Origin: Morinoia aosen
Taxonomy: Eukaryota > Arthropoda > Malacostraca > Amphipoda > Talitridae
DNA: 64,000 nt
Assembly (NCBI GenBank): GCA_030386875.1
Contig: CM059575.1
Coordinates: 50,126,859-50,190,858 of the forward strand
Reading direction: 5' to 3'
Shown here: positions 46,501 through 57,416 of the stretch, in pieces
How positions within the stretch are numbered: position 1 is the stretch's first letter
Layout: every line of letters begins with the position of its first letter
The notes under the pieces: model-generated
Seen by the model: the letters and a program-made list of their open reading frames with translations, nothing else
Database searches by the model: none
What the model was told of the DNA's origin: nothing
Program-made: the position numbers and the translations under genes

Positions 46501-49500
46501 AGTCAACGGTATGGTGAGCATTAATAATTCTGCAATGATACAAATCTTGCTCAACCTGAATTTCCGATCCACCACAAACAACAGTGTAACATTCATCACG
46601 ACTGTGAAACAAAGCACACCTCAGCAAGCCGATGCAGCCAACACATGTAGCGTCGCACGCTCACTTTTGGGCCACAAGAGATAGCGATACAAGAGACGCC
46701 CGTGAATCTTTGCCCTCAGAAAACACAAATACTGACATTGAAAGCATAATGAGTTCCTAAGGCTTCCCTGTACACAAAAAGTCATTTGTACTCAAACAGC
46801 AAATTATGATGACATTATCAAGTAAGTGCTACGTTCACATTGAATTTATCAAGTTTGCCAGGGCACAGGGGGAACTAAAGTTAGCCAAAAAAAGTCACCA
46901 TCAATTGCAGCAGTACTCCAAGATGGAAATCAGATGAAAACATGAATGACGTACCTTTTGCTGGAGCTGCTGCTGCGCCTCCTGCTTGATGTCATCCACT
47001 TCCTGCAGAGTCATGTCCTGCAGCTGAGCAAGCAGCGCTACTTCCAGGCCCTCTGCAACACCAAGTACATCATGACTGCGACTGTCTCATGCGAGGTCGG
47101 TGTTACACAATTGATACAAAATTAACCCTCTTTCGAGATGTGTTTTAGACTTCCAAGAATGGGTCAGAAGCGCGCAATAATGCTCGTACTTGTGTAACAT
47201 AAATGCTGTGAAGAATGTGGGGCAGTTGAAGATTGCTCTATGCAGCAGCAATACTGAAGTGAAAAGTCGAGCAAGTAAAGACTCGAAAACGAGATATCGC
47301 CTTCAAAAGAAGGCGGTGCCAACAGATGAATGGTGCCATGGTTGTTCAACGTGAGAACGTCGTGTGAATGGAAACGTGAATGCTTTTGTTTATGATGCAT
47401 GTCGCTGATTAAAAATTAACGAACTTCTTTTCATAAGAAAAATTATTATTTCTGAATGCACTTCTGGTCGCTGATGATTAAGCGATCAGTGATGCTGATA
47501 CTATACTCGAATTTCCAATACAATAGTTGCATCTCCCAGAGAAGTTCTATCTTAGTAAAATAATTTTAGAATAAGATTTTGCTCACATTCTGAATTAACA
47601 TTGCAAATAAAATGCAATTTAGACGGTTTTCAAGGTCATAAAAACCAAAATTTAATCTCATATTAATTTTATCTAACAGTTCTTGTGAAAATTTCTTCTC
47701 ATTGTCACTGAAGTTGCGGCACAGTTATTCACACGTTTAAAAGAAAGCAAAAATGGACTCCAACAGCTCTAGTTCTCTCTAGGTCTCAACAAGTCGAGCA
47801 GCATCCTGAAGAGTAAATAAAAAAATAGCTAATAATGCCCAGATGCTGACGCTGTACTTGCATTTACCTCACCTCATCTAAACAATTAAATCTGCAGGGA
47901 AAATTGGAAAAGTGGTGAATCCTGATCCGAGATAGGCTCATCTAACACTTCAAGTTCTCACCTTTGTCACTGTTGGAAATATCGTGGTTTTCTTCCTCAT
48001 CTCCATCACCAACCATCTGTAAAACAGCAGTGGAAATGGATTATAGTCGCTTTTATGACGTAAGAACAAGCAAAGTGTGGCGATTAGCAACAATCTGGAA
48101 GCAAAAAATGGATAAAGCTTATTCATAGCGCAAAAAAATGTTAGTACCAAGGGCTAGAACAATTCTTATCATGGAAATTGTTCTTTGGCTAATTGAAACA
48201 ATACATTTTCTTTTAATTTTTTTATCAAAGTCTTTCAGCTTGATATGAAAATACCACCAATTCTGTCAGAGCTCTAAAATGAAGATAGACCCAACAATTA
48301 CGCACAAAAAAAGTGAAACACCAAGGCGCCAGTGGATAGATGCAAGAAACCACTCGTTCAGCCGAGCATTCTTTAATTCACGAGAAATACACAATAACCG
48401 TCGTGCATCACATTAAGCTTTCAAGTTTGTTTGAGCCTCCTTTATCACAAGAAAGTTCTCCCAAATGAGGAAGGAAGAAGACACCCTTTAGAAAGAAATC
48501 AAGAGAATGGGGAATCTATGCAAAAGGTGCATCCGCACATTCTTTGCATAGAAACAGAAAGTCTGAAAATGTTCAGGAGACAAGATGAAAGTTGAAGTAT
48601 GTAACTGGAGCTGGAATACGGACAGCACTGAATCGAAAAAATATGTTCCTACAACACAACAAAAACTACTCAATTTCAACAAAAGGAAGACCTGCCTAAC
48701 CTTCAGCTAGGGATGTTACATTTTCCCCCTTGGGAGCACTTATTTCCACAGATACAATAGTCGTATTCCCTGGAGAGGACCGTGATAACGAAATGAGCTC
48801 ATGGACCATACTGTGACGGAATAGGAGTTGCAGCTATGAACATAACTCGCCGGTTTCCTCCTGTAATTGGACATGAAAAATATAAATATAGAACTAAATG
48901 AAATGAACCTGAGTAGCCCATAACTACTGCCACGCTTATTCATGCAGCAAACCAAACTTAGCAGTATAAATGTTTCAGAAGACTTCAGAATTCCCCACGT
49001 CAGTCCACAACTTTAAAAAGCATCAACAGAGCAAGACGCAGAGTCGTGGAGTTAGGCGCACCATAACAATACTCACAGCTTTAATAAGAGTAGGATGGCA
49101 GCAAATCTGACGCAGTCTGAGCAGCAGCACCAACAGGTGGTGAGTCTTGATGCCGCTGTCGACAAAGTTGCTTAGGTTCAGAGTAGGAGTGAACTGGCTC
49201 GCCTCTACAACAGGCACTTTACGACCAACCTGAGTTTTGGCTTCCTTCTCCATTTCTTTTTGTTCATGTGATTTCATGTATTCGCACAAAGAGTTTTTCG
49301 AAAAAGTAAACACTCGATCATAAATCTGACGCTCTTCCTGCGACAGACAGAGTTTGTGCTCAACAACCGTTTTCTCGGGAAGCTTTACCAGTTGCTCACC
49401 GGTCACCTTGTCCACTTGGTCTTTAGTGCGTCTCAAAAGAATGGCTTTCACAATCATGGTGAGTCGGCGCATGCCTTGTACGCTGCTATTTTCAATTTGA

Positions 49501-52290
49501 TGCTTCCAACATGTATAATCATCAAAAGGTGCAATACGAAGAAACCTAATGAGTGAAAACACATCTTTTTCCTTGTTTTGTACTGGAGTGCCAGTCACAA
49601 TCCAGCGCCGGCCGCCCTTCAACATACACATGGCTTGCGCAGTTTGGCTTTTGTGATTCCGAATTATGTGAGCTTCATCCAAGATGATTCGAGCCCATCC
49701 AATCTGATATAGGCTACCTTGATCGCTTCGAATCACATGAGGAATTCCATCAGAATTCTTTTCCTTTTTGGAACATCCTCCTTTGCCAAATGCTTCTTTC
49801 ATTGCCAGCTGGTAGGTAGTGACAACAACGTCATGCTGACATATCCTGCTGAGTGAAGTGTCTCTCTTCGTTCCATGGTACACCAATACAGATAAACGAC
49901 GGCCTGACACGCGCTCGTGTGCTTCTCGCTCCCACTGACCAATAAGCGAGGCAGGACAAACGACTAACGTGGCTTGAGTTTTCTTTAGTTTTTGTCTATT
50001 GCTCCTTGCCAGCCACCCGTGAGTCTTCTTAACAGATTCATCTTCGTCCTCATCTTCATCTCTCACGGATTTCATGGCAAAGTCCTGGATGGCACCCTCT
50101 TCAAGCAGCTCTCTATGTCGAAGGATCAAAGAGAGCATCGTAAGAGTTTTTCCCAGGCCCATGTCATCAGCAAGTATACCACCAGGGGGATCCTGAGACT
50201 CCCTCCACAGAAGCCAAGCAAGCGCTCGCTTTTGATGAGGCATAAGGTCGACTTTCAGGCCCCTAGGTTCTTGAACTTCGTTCGGGTCGAGATTATCAAC
50301 ATCAGGCATGCTTTTGATCATATCAGTGAAATGTTCGAGGGTGTCACTAGTGACTCGCACCATTTCTCGTTCCCTGGCGTGTGAAATTTTACCACCGTAA
50401 TCTCTGCCTCCATAATTGTGCTCAGCAGCGTACAAAGCATCAATCACATGCTGAGGCATATTAGGCGGCAAATACCGAGCATCGGCACTAGCTCCACCCT
50501 TGCTCACGCTCACTGTATTCACGTTTGTCAGCTTTTCAAGTGGTTTCTGTTCATAGTTAGGAGCTGTATCCTGGCGAACGACAGTGGGACCAGCCTTGAG
50601 TTCAATCATCATCAGTTCTCTTTCCAGATCAGTAATTTCTTTCTTCAGCTTCTCACCATTGTCTGGCAAGTGTCTTAGATTGGTAGCCTTGAATAGTTTC
50701 TTCTTCCTTTCTAAGGTTTCTTTGATGTCAGCAACCGCGTCGTTAGCCTTTTCTTGCTTCAAAGCACCTAGCTTTTCTGGGGAAAAACTCGGTGGTGGCT
50801 CGTACCGGTAAACATTTGAAGAATTGACAGGAATAGTGTTGGCCGTTGGCAACTTGGTGTGAGGGCTCTCAGTCTCACTAGAAGAAGATACACTCAAAAC
50901 TGATGCCTCACGAGAATTAGCCTGAGAGATCGAACTGTCCTGAATGCTTGAGTTCATGGAAAGATCAGACAAAGATTTTCCTAATTCACTGATTTGCTCT
51001 TTAATGCGCTCTCCTTTATCGGGCAATTTATGAAGATCTACTGTTTTTACCAGTTTTTTCTTTTGATCAATCATGGACTGAATTTCTTGAATGGATGAAT
51101 TTGATACATCAAGGGATTTATTGGTAACACTGACATCAGTCATGCTATTTTTGCCAATAGAAATATTGCTCGACTTCACACTACATGGAGACACAGCTTT
51201 GCTCAAACCTTTTTTCTTTATGACATACTTGCCTCCATATTTTGTTGAGGACGAAATAGACACATCTTGATAAGATGCATCAGTTTCTTTGTGAACAACA
51301 GAGAAGTCATCTTGTTGAGTCCCAACACTATTTTCAGAAACTATTGAAGCATCAGCTTCCTCACTTGATGTGTTATTTATTGTGATTGACAAGTCATGAT
51401 CCTCATCATCGCTGCCTATGACTACGCAAGGCCTTCTTTTTTGCTTAACTATCACAGGACTCTCGTCAAAACTATTATCCTGTGCAAGGGAAGTCACAAT
51501 TGATTGCTTACTTGTGTTTTTACTTTTGTAACTATTGCTGGCCCGTTTTTTATCAGTAGCAGACACATCTTTAGCACTAGCCATATTCCGAACTGTCTGT
51601 TTGGGCATAAAATGCTTTGGAGTAGACATTTTACTGGATGAATGATTGGAATTTTGTAACAAATATTCCAATTCGTTCTCAGACATTTCATCAGGTAAAT
51701 GAATATTTGATTTGCGGAGTGGGTTTACAGGACTTTCTTGGTCATCATCCGACAGCCCAGCAATGACAGACTCACGCCACCGACCAGCAGGAGTGGCAGG
51801 GTCCAGAGCAGGTGTGCTGACCATAGCGTGCTGCGGTCTGGCCGAGCCACGGGGGGTGGTTGGCCAGCCATGGCCAGCATTTATGGAACCACCCGCACCT
51901 GGAGAGGTTTTTGGGATAGACAACGACTGGCGCGTGTCATTAACAATAGATGACCTACTGTTGGATGGCATTTTATTGCTGCTAACGTAAGGCTTTCCTT
52001 GAGGACATTTATCATCAAATACATTTATTAAGGAATCATCTACAACTGAATCATCACTGGACTCTTCTACAACTCCATGGGTATCTGTTATAACATTCGT
52101 TTTATGAGTAAAACTCAATTTTTTAGGAGAAAGTGAAGCAACAGCTTGTGATGGAGGAACAAAAGACAATTCAGAGTCTGACACCACAACAGAAGAGTTA
52201 GACTCGTCAGTTTCAGGGACAGAGAATTTGGAGTGCACGCCTCTGCTTTGCGTAGTGCGAGAGTTGCTTGACGCTGACTCCACCAGGGAT
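34356..52290 (-). CDS. TTF2: Transcription termination factor 2 / lodestar-like SNF2 ATPase (5' end not found)
   Basis: Seven exons with matching splice phases give about 1323 residues plus an unseen N terminus. The long first visible exon encodes an S/T/D-rich N-terminal half with two copies of a short motif (KKKL...[12 protein letters not shown] near 51045 and KKKL...[12 protein letters not shown] near 50670), as in TTF2 proteins. The SNF2 helicase follows: [40 protein letters not shown]. The C-terminal helicase lobe lies on small exons: [10 protein letters not shown], then [20 protein letters not shown] and [15 protein letters not shown]2/lodestar is a double-stranded-DNA-dependent ATPase that releases RNA polymerase II and its transcript, notably at mitosis. 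The C terminus ([11 protein letters not shown], stop TGA at 34356-34358) matches the family's usual ending. Confidence 0.93.
34640..35022 (-). repeat. SINE-A copy in TTF2 intron
   Basis: Near complete in minus orientation, from the tail-side TTAGCTTTAGCCTCC to the head CCCCCTGAAGGGGG. Confidence 0.8.
35425..35727 (-). repeat. SINE-A copy, diverged
   Basis: From AGATTAGGTTAGCAGTTTAT to GAGAGCACAAATTCCCATAG, with loss of the outer head hairpin. It lies in the last TTF2 intron. Confidence 0.7.
35908..36040 (-). CDS. TTF2: TTF2 exon with helicase motifs V and VI
   Basis: The acceptor TGTGTGTTAG and donor CACAG-GTCAGG frame [20 protein letters not shown] to [13 protein letters not shown]. This exon carries the arginine-finger region of the SNF2 domain. 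Confidence 0.9.
36085..36205 (-). repeat. SINE-A 3'-end fragment
   Basis: AGTGTAAGCCTTCCTAAAAG to GGCACCATTTTCAATGC, only the tail-proximal third of the family. Confidence 0.55.
36821..37183 (-). repeat. SINE-A copy, full length, 14-bp target duplication
   Basis: Flanked by TGTACCGAGAAGAA at 36807-36820 and 37184-37197. On the minus strand it starts CCCCTCAGGGGGATACAAT and ends in a TAATCTAATC tail. One of the best reference copies. Confidence 0.9.
37800..38045. mobile_element. hAT MITE, 246 bp, Charlie/SPIN-like ends
   Basis: The ends CAGTGGTTCTTAACCT and exact inverse are flanked by CGATAGAC at 37792-37799 and 38046-38053. These terminal repeats resemble those of the widespread Charlie-type hAT families. 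No coding capacity. It lies in a TTF2 intron. Confidence 0.9.
38530..38754 (-). CDS. TTF2: TTF2 exon with first part of helicase C lobe
   Basis: Encodes [20 protein letters not shown] to [11 protein letters not shown], with donor GCCG-GTCAGT. Two in-phase acceptors are possible (CGAACAG, exon start 38754; or CTGCAAG, exon start 38745), differing by three residues; neither has a strong pyrimidine tract. Confidence 0.87.
39130..39330 (-). repeat. SINE-A copy, partial
   Basis: TTTAGCCATCCCTAGCTGCA to GGAAAGTCATAG, the tail-side half only. Confidence 0.55.
39431..40290 (-). mobile_element. Penelope-like element remnant (RT end and GIY-YIG endonuclease)
   Basis: On the minus strand, 40269-39883 encodes [36 protein letters not shown] and [20 protein letters not shown], the C-terminal RT block typical of Penelope-like elements. 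About 39740-39435 then shows CAQCASEYV and [10 protein letters not shown] to [17 protein letters not shown], the shape of their GIY-YIG endonuclease. The copy is 5'-truncated and broken in several places, so it is an old fossil in a TTF2 intron. Confidence 0.8.
40330..40625 (-). repeat. Degraded SINE-A-like copy
   Basis: Weak family blocks (TCTATGCACAAGACGTATTT, CTTAGGTACCTTAGAG, CTCCAGGGGCGCCAGTCCC) in the usual order, minus orientation. Confidence 0.4.
41449..41800 (-). repeat. SINE-A copy, full length, 14-bp target duplication
   Basis: Flanked by GCATCAATGAAAGA at 41435-41448 and 41801-41814. 352 bp; head CCCCTCAGGGGGACACAAC on the minus strand, tail AATAATCTAA. It sits just 79 bp from a TTF2 exon. 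Confidence 0.92.
41879..41972 (-). CDS. TTF2: TTF2 exon, 94 bp
   Basis: The acceptor TATTGTTGCAG and donor AAAG-GTAAAT frame [20 protein letters not shown] followed by [11 protein letters not shown], the segment leading into the C-terminal helicase lobe. Confidence 0.88.
42010..43485. other. TTF2 intron, no further feature recognised
   Basis: AT-rich intron sequence; no exon, RNA gene or repeat recognised. Open frames here are short and without similarity. Confidence 0.4.
43488..44092 (-). repeat. SINE-A copy split by another retroposon
   Basis: The tail-side half is 43488-43694 and the head-side half 43921-44092 (ending TATCCCCCTGAGGAG). The two halves join at a 15-bp duplication around the inserted element. 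Confidence 0.8.
43695..43920 (-). mobile_element. Second short retroposon type, 226 bp, nested in SINE-A
   Basis: Flanked by GGAAAAATGACAGCA at 43680-43694 and 43921-43935. On the minus strand it ends GGCGGGAAAATCCCAAAAT followed by (AAT)n, so it is a SINE or a very 5'-truncated LINE. The body has no tRNA-type boxes that I could place. Confidence 0.82.
44526..44823 (+). mobile_element. tRNA-derived SINE inside the solo LTR
   Basis: RNA polymerase III boxes are spaced as in tRNA genes: TGGCACAGCGG (44538-44548) and GGTTCGTTCCC (44582-44592). The 3' end is an AACCTT-type repeat. A short imperfect duplication (CTTGTCT / CTTCTCT) may mark the insertion. The other LTR copies lack it. Confidence 0.85.
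45221..45589 (+). other. Array of four structured hairpins in the solo LTR
   Basis: Units at 45221-45309, 45313-45387, 45412-45487 and 45515-45589. Basal stems are AGGAAGACG/CGTCTTCCT in unit 1, GGTACCGCC/GGCGGTACC in units 2 and 4, and GGTACCACC/GGTGGTACC in unit 3. The A-T to G-C change is matched on both sides, while the core stays nearly constant. Confidence 0.8.
45715..46950. other. TTF2 intron, no further feature recognised
   Basis: AT-rich; nothing recognised beyond short unsupported open frames. Confidence 0.4.
46955..47052 (-). CDS. TTF2: TTF2 exon, 98 bp
   Basis: The acceptor GGTGTTGCAG and donor AAAAG-GTACGT frame [20 protein letters not shown] and a Q-rich helical end. It starts in phase 1 and ends in phase 0. 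Confidence 0.87.
47060..47955. other. TTF2 intron, no further feature recognised
   Basis: No exon or repeat recognised. Confidence 0.4.
47962..48016 (-). CDS. TTF2: TTF2 exon, 55 bp
   Basis: The acceptor CTGTTTTACAG and donor AAAG-GTGAGA frame [18 protein letters not shown], an acidic linker. Its phase fits both neighbouring exons. Confidence 0.85.
48415..48780 (-). repeat. SINE-A copy, diverged, near full length
   Basis: AAGTTTGTTTGAGCCTCC to CAGATACAATAGTCGTATTC, minus orientation, in the TTF2 intron before the long exon. Confidence 0.78.
49077..52290 (-). CDS. TTF2: TTF2 exon with N-terminal region and ATP-binding lobe (3214 bp)
   Basis: The acceptor TTTTATTCCAG precedes the exon (starting in phase 2) and the donor GCT-GTGAGT ends it after LIKA in phase 0. 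The open frame continues upstream to an ATG at 52388, but the acceptor and the unrelated peptide there suggest that stretch is intron. Confidence 0.9.
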
Positions 52291-52399
52291 CTGGAATAAA
52301 AGAATGATTGTCTTGAGCTATGAGTTAATATTTTATGAGTGAGAAGCCTTTGCCATGGAAAGTTTTTACAACAATTGCTAACTCTCAAAGAAATATTTA

Positions 52400-52725
52400 T
52401 TTATAACTAAATCTACAAATTCATCAGTCTGGTACATAAAATCATTTCATAAATGCATATAAAATGATGAAACAAAAGACAAACATAATCTCTCTACTGA
52501 CTCATGCCAAGTAACAAAAGTGGAAGTTGAATATCTCAGGCTGTGAGGGCAATTTAATGAGCCAAAATCAAATTTATCCTTTTCCTTCTACATCTGTTAC
52601 TCAACACCACCATTACAGAGGGAGACAAGTGAGATGCAATCACGCATTCTACACACAACATTCAAGCTTATTTACACCTAAAGAACAGAAACGAATAAAT
52701 GGCAATATCATGAGCAAACTCGCAT
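52400..52725. other. Upstream of the visible TTF2 exons, no gene recognised
   Basis: Probably intron or 5' flank of TTF2. I looked for a Cys-rich N-terminal (GRF-type) exon on the minus strand and did not recognise one here or further right. Confidence 0.35.
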
Positions 52726-52729
52726 TTAA

Positions 52730-52950
52730 CCCTTTAACGCCCACATTTTTATACTCATATTACCGTTATAACAACCACTATCACTAAACCGACACTGGCA
52801 TTAGGTAGTCACTGTTATCAAGATGGGGAAGGAACTGCCTCTCAGCAGTGAAGTTCAAAGGACACATTAGTGAACAAATTGAATAAGAAATACAATATAT
52901 TATTGTTATTTTTGAAAGAGGACCGTACAGTCCACTTGGGCGTTGAAGGG
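52730..52950. mobile_element. TTAA-flanked MITE, 221 bp, second family
   Basis: Flanked by TTAA at 52726-52729 and 52951-52954. The ends are CCCTTTAACGCCCA and the inverse of TGGGCGTTGAAGGG, one mismatch apart. piggyBac-like pattern, no coding capacity, unrelated in body to the 28-kb MITE. Confidence 0.85.
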
Positions 52951-53099
52951 TTAAAGAATCACTTGAAAGTTATACATTCCGGATGTTAACCTTTTGCACA
53001 CACATACACAAAAGCATCTCAAATTGAACTTCACAAGATAAAATGGAATTAATTTTGTGATGGTAAAATTATTCCACAGAAAAACCTGCGCTTCATCAG

Positions 53100-53475
53100 A
53101 CAAGATTAGATTAGATGTTAGTTCAAGCCCCCTAGTTGCAATAAAGACATTCCTAAGAGAGGAAGGATGAAGGCACCACTTAGGATAATATTGCAAAATG
53201 CAGAACCTAAGTACAAGGTGTGCCCCAACACAAGATCCCCTGCACATAGACGGTAACTTAAGAATGAAGCCTATGAAACAAGGTAAAAATTGAATAAAAA
53301 AATTAGAAGTACTGAAAAGTAGAACAGCAGTGAATTGAAAAAAATGATCCTCAACAAAAACCTTTCATTTCAACCAAAAGGCTGCTAACCTAATTCTAAA
53401 CAAAAGGACATTTAGTTTCCCTCTGAAAGTACTGATTTCCATACATACAACAGTTGTATGCTTCTGAAGGGTGTC
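53100..53475 (-). repeat. SINE-A copy, diverged, near full length
   Basis: Tail side GATTAGATTAGATGTTAG to head ATACAACAGTTGTATGCTTC; the palindrome of the head is still visible. Confidence 0.78.
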
Positions 53476-53484
53476 TGTCAACTA

Positions 53485-54235
53485 ATAAATGAGTTAAGAG
53501 CACTTCAGTATTCCATTGGACGGAAGTGACACTTCAAGTCTTGCTCAGAAAATAGCCACAGCAGGTGAATGAAAGCACATTTCACCAACACTTGTGCGCT
53601 AGCTCACAGACATGCATTATTCCTATTTTAGGGTTCACATCCCTAATGTATGCAGCTATTGTAAAACTAACAGATCATGCAAGTCCTCCCAGTGTCCCCC
53701 TGTCATTGCACAAAACCTGCATGCAGTTATTCCATGTACATGGACTTTGTTACTATAGCAAACATGTAAGGTTAAAACCTCCAGCTTTATACATTGTATT
53801 CAAGTCTACTCTATTCAGTTAAAATTTGTAAGTGATTGATTAATCCCTCAAAGATGACTGTCTTTGTATTTTAAACATAGTTAAACTTTGCCAATAGCAC
53901 AACTGTAACATCTATCATTTAATGTTTCTCTCATTTCACCATTAACTCATTCATAGCAGTTTATCATTTTTGAATTTTCATATTTAACTGAGTTCACTTT
54001 CTCAGGGCAACTCTGAGAAGAAAATGCTAAATATCAAGTCGACCAATCCTCCTCACACTCAAAGTAGTTCCTGAAAAGTTTTCCAGAACTGGCAACTGGT
54101 TCATTTTCCTATTTTGTGAGTCACTATCTCTAGTGAGATCCACCAGCCAGCTGATATAAATAGCTCCAGAATGTGGAAAGGTTACACATTGTCCAATATG
54201 AAATACACTCAGGGGCATCTCTATAAAAAAGCTTA
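53485..54235. other. No gene recognised
   Basis: AT-rich; nothing recognisable. Confidence 0.4.
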
Positions 54236-54239
54236 AGGG

Positions 54240-55080
54240 GGTCTACTACCCTGGACTTTGCCTAATTTACAAATTTCACTGTTCCCGTTTCTATTGCATC
54301 TAGAGGAACAAAAATGCATACAGATATGTAAAATTGAATTCTGAACACATATGCTTCTAAAAAATTTTCGATTTTTGCAAAAGGAAAAAAAGTATTGTGG
54401 AAATTTACAAAACTATATATATTAACTCAAATCCCTACTCCTGCCGCAATTTTCAACTTAGAAGCTTGATTTTGGTCTCATTTGACGCAGAAAGACTCCG
54501 GCACCTCGAAAATGAAGATTTTTTTTATTTTGAATAAAAAAATTTTTTAGGACTGTTTTGGTAAAAAAATTATTTATTTTTTAATAATATCAAATTGTTC
54601 AACATAAAATTTAATTTGGAGTTCAAATGGAATTCTGCTTCTCTACTGTTCCCACTGCTTTCCCGCATTGAATGAGACAAAAATCAAGCTTATAAGTTGT
54701 AAATTGTAGAAGGGGTAGCGTTTTGAGGTAACATATAATTTTGTATGTTAGCACAATAACGATTTTCCTGTTGCAAAAATCGAAAAAATTTGTAAAAGAA
54801 AATAGGTTTAGAATTCAATTTTATATAACGTTATACATTTTCGTTTTTCTTGTTGCAATAGAAATGCAAAAAACCCTAAATTAGGATAATTAGGAATATT
54901 CTTTCCACGTCAAATGAGACCAAAATCAAGCTTCTAGATTGAAAATTGCTGAAATGGTAGGGATTTGAGCTAATTTATATAATTTTGTAGGTTTGCACAA
55001 TACCTTTTCTTTTGCAAATATCGAAAAATTTTATAGAAGCAACTGCGCTCAGAATTTAAATTTACATGTCTGTATGCATT
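54240..55080. repeat. Foldback repeat with three arms
   Basis: The block around AAGCTTGATTTTGGTCTCAT (about 54258-54510) recurs inverted at about 54655-54890 and again inverted at 54895-55080. Arms are roughly 200-260 bp. No coding capacity. Confidence 0.7.
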
Positions 55081-55734
55081 TTTGTTTTAAAAAATCATGT
55101 TAAAAAAAATCATTTGTAAAACAACATGAATATTAATATATTTTATCTGACCATTAAACCATGCTGATTTTTTCCACATTATTTAGTCAACATGCAGTTT
55201 AGTGCGCTCACGGAAATTGAAAATTCCGTTCTAAAGGATCACTAAAGGAACACGTTTAAAAACCTTTTACATGAATGCCATTCTGGTCGCTGATGCATTA
55301 TTTTTGAGTTATTCAGCTTCAAAATTTTTGTCTTCCATAGCAGTCAGTTCCAGTCAGTTGCACGCTTGAGCTGGTAAAGTACGTTTGGGTACTTGTAATT
55401 CATTATTAGCTGACCCTCCGGAGCCTGAACCCACTTCTAGGATGTTTTAGTTAACACAAACATTTTCACCCAAAAATATTAGCGAGGCTGGGGAAGTAAA
55501 TACTTGAATGTACAGTATTCACTCCTACGCTTTTGCTAATGTTCTACGGTTGCCGCCGTATTGAAACTGATGTCAACTGCATATCAATTATAGTATTCAC
55601 TACCCCAGTCCCACTAATATTATTGGGGTAATAGCCTGTATTGTGTTATTAACCCCTTCCCCAACAATTTTTTTGTTAAAAACGTTTCTTTTTCAGACTA
55701 ATTTTTTCATTTTGGTTCTATGTAGTATTATTGA

Positions 55735-57416
55735 CAGGGTTGGCACATAAAAAACCCACCCAAAATAACCTACCCTTAAAAGCTCAAAAAAAACAAAAAA
55801 ATAGTGTTTTTTGGGGGTTTTATTAGTGCCTTTTAAATTTCACTTGTTTTCAAGCTTATAGAATCAAAATGAGCTAAATATTTATATTGTCAAAAATTTG
55901 TCTAAGGCATTTGCATGACTATGACAATAAATTTTGAAAAAAACACCACTATAAAAATAAAATAAGAAAAACCCTAATCACAAAAAGAAAACTCAAGGGA
56001 CTAGCATATTTCCATGAGTTCCATTTCCAAAGTAAAAACAAAAATTAAGAAACAAATACAGTTTGACTATTTGAGAGTACAGAGACTTCTGAATTCTTCC
56101 TCTGTCTTCTAGACTAGACTGCTACTACAGTACTACTGTGTTTCTCTTTCTACATCCACTGCCATTTCATCGTTGTCATCCACATCATGATCATTTGTGA
56201 GGTGGCAATATACTCAGACCAATTTCTGTGCGCGTTCTGATCCTAATCGATTTCTCAATTTATTCCACACAATTCCAAATGTTTAGAAAATTCTTTCAAC
56301 GGATCCTGAACTTGCGAAGCAAGAATGAAGATTGCTTATAAACTTGCAGAAACCCTCTGCCAGTGTTTTTTCAGGAATCTGCATTTTCTGCTGTTTCATG
56401 TCTTAAATATCCCACCATCAATGAGGAGTCTTTGTCTCAGTGATATTCTTGTTGAACATGTGCTTTGGGAAGATGTTGGAGTCCTTCAATTTATACAAAT
56501 AAAGCGCACCGATGAACTCCGGATTGTACTCAGCCAACCACTCTTCAATATCTGTCTCCTGTGAGAGCTTTGCCTGAAATAAGTCTTAACAATTATAGTC
56601 AGATGGTGTAAGACACGACGGCAGCCATCATGGGGTAAGAAAGTAAAGAAACGACTGGCCTATGGTGAGCATTAAAGCTGCACTGGAAAAAATTTTACAA
56701 TGGAATCTGTTAGAGCATTTATTTCTAATCATTTTAGTGTTTGTTGTTATCCGGAACTACAAAAATAGATTTTATTGGCAAATTTTTAAAAGAAATTTTT
56801 GGCATGTCACTACATGTTGTAACATGTGACAGTGTGGTTGACTGACTTGGCTCATGCTGCTGAGTCCTCCAGCTCACACAATACACATGTTAAGTTGTTA
56901 ACAGCATGACTGTTAAGTGATGTGCAGCTGTCTTGCTTCAAGTTCCTTGTGGTGGTTACTTAGATCTGCATGGTGCTTCCCTCTCACATGACTTGCATCT
57001 GTCTGCTGCTAAAACAAACTTACTATGAATTGACAAGCATAGCAATTCTCTTTGCACATCTTATATTTTTACAGACTGCAGAGCTATGTCCCTATGCATA
57101 TGGTAATTGGTAAATGGTAATTGTGATGGACAAACTTAATTCATAAATTGTTCATATAATGTAATAATTCATTTAATAATGTAATATAATGTTGGAAATA
57201 AAGTAATTAAATAACAATATTTACTCAATAAGTGTATATATATGAATCTGGAAAAGAGGCAACTGGAGCTGTGTGAATAATTCTTTTAAACAAAAACAGG
57301 TATTACAAAAAACCCAATAAAGCTCAAAAAACAATAAAACTCCAAAAAAAATTTAACCCCAAAAAACCCATGTGGGTTGGGTTCTATTAAAAAACCCAGG
57401 GTTTTTTCCAACCCTG
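55735..57416 (-). mobile_element. hAT derivative, 1.7 kb, with transposase C-terminal remnant
   Basis: The ends CAGGGTTGG and inverse CCAACCCTG are followed inside by AAAAACCC-type repeats. The flanks ATTATTGA and ATTTTTGG agree at 6 of 8 positions, a decayed target duplication. Only the transposase end survives, on the minus strand. Confidence 0.78.
56115..56340 (-). pseudogene. hAT transposase C-terminal remnant
   Basis: The minus strand reads SCFASSGSVERIF, a stop, then TFGIVWNKLRNRLGSERAQK, a stop, then VYCHLTND and an acidic tail. This is the hAT dimerisation region with its SVERIF motif. At least two stops interrupt it, and the rest of the gene is missing. Confidence 0.75.

Noticed and set aside
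52291-52388. Extension of the long TTF2 exon to the ATG at 52388
   Set aside because: A clear splice acceptor precedes position 52290 and the extra peptide does not resemble TTF2; treated as intron, though an alternative start cannot be excluded.
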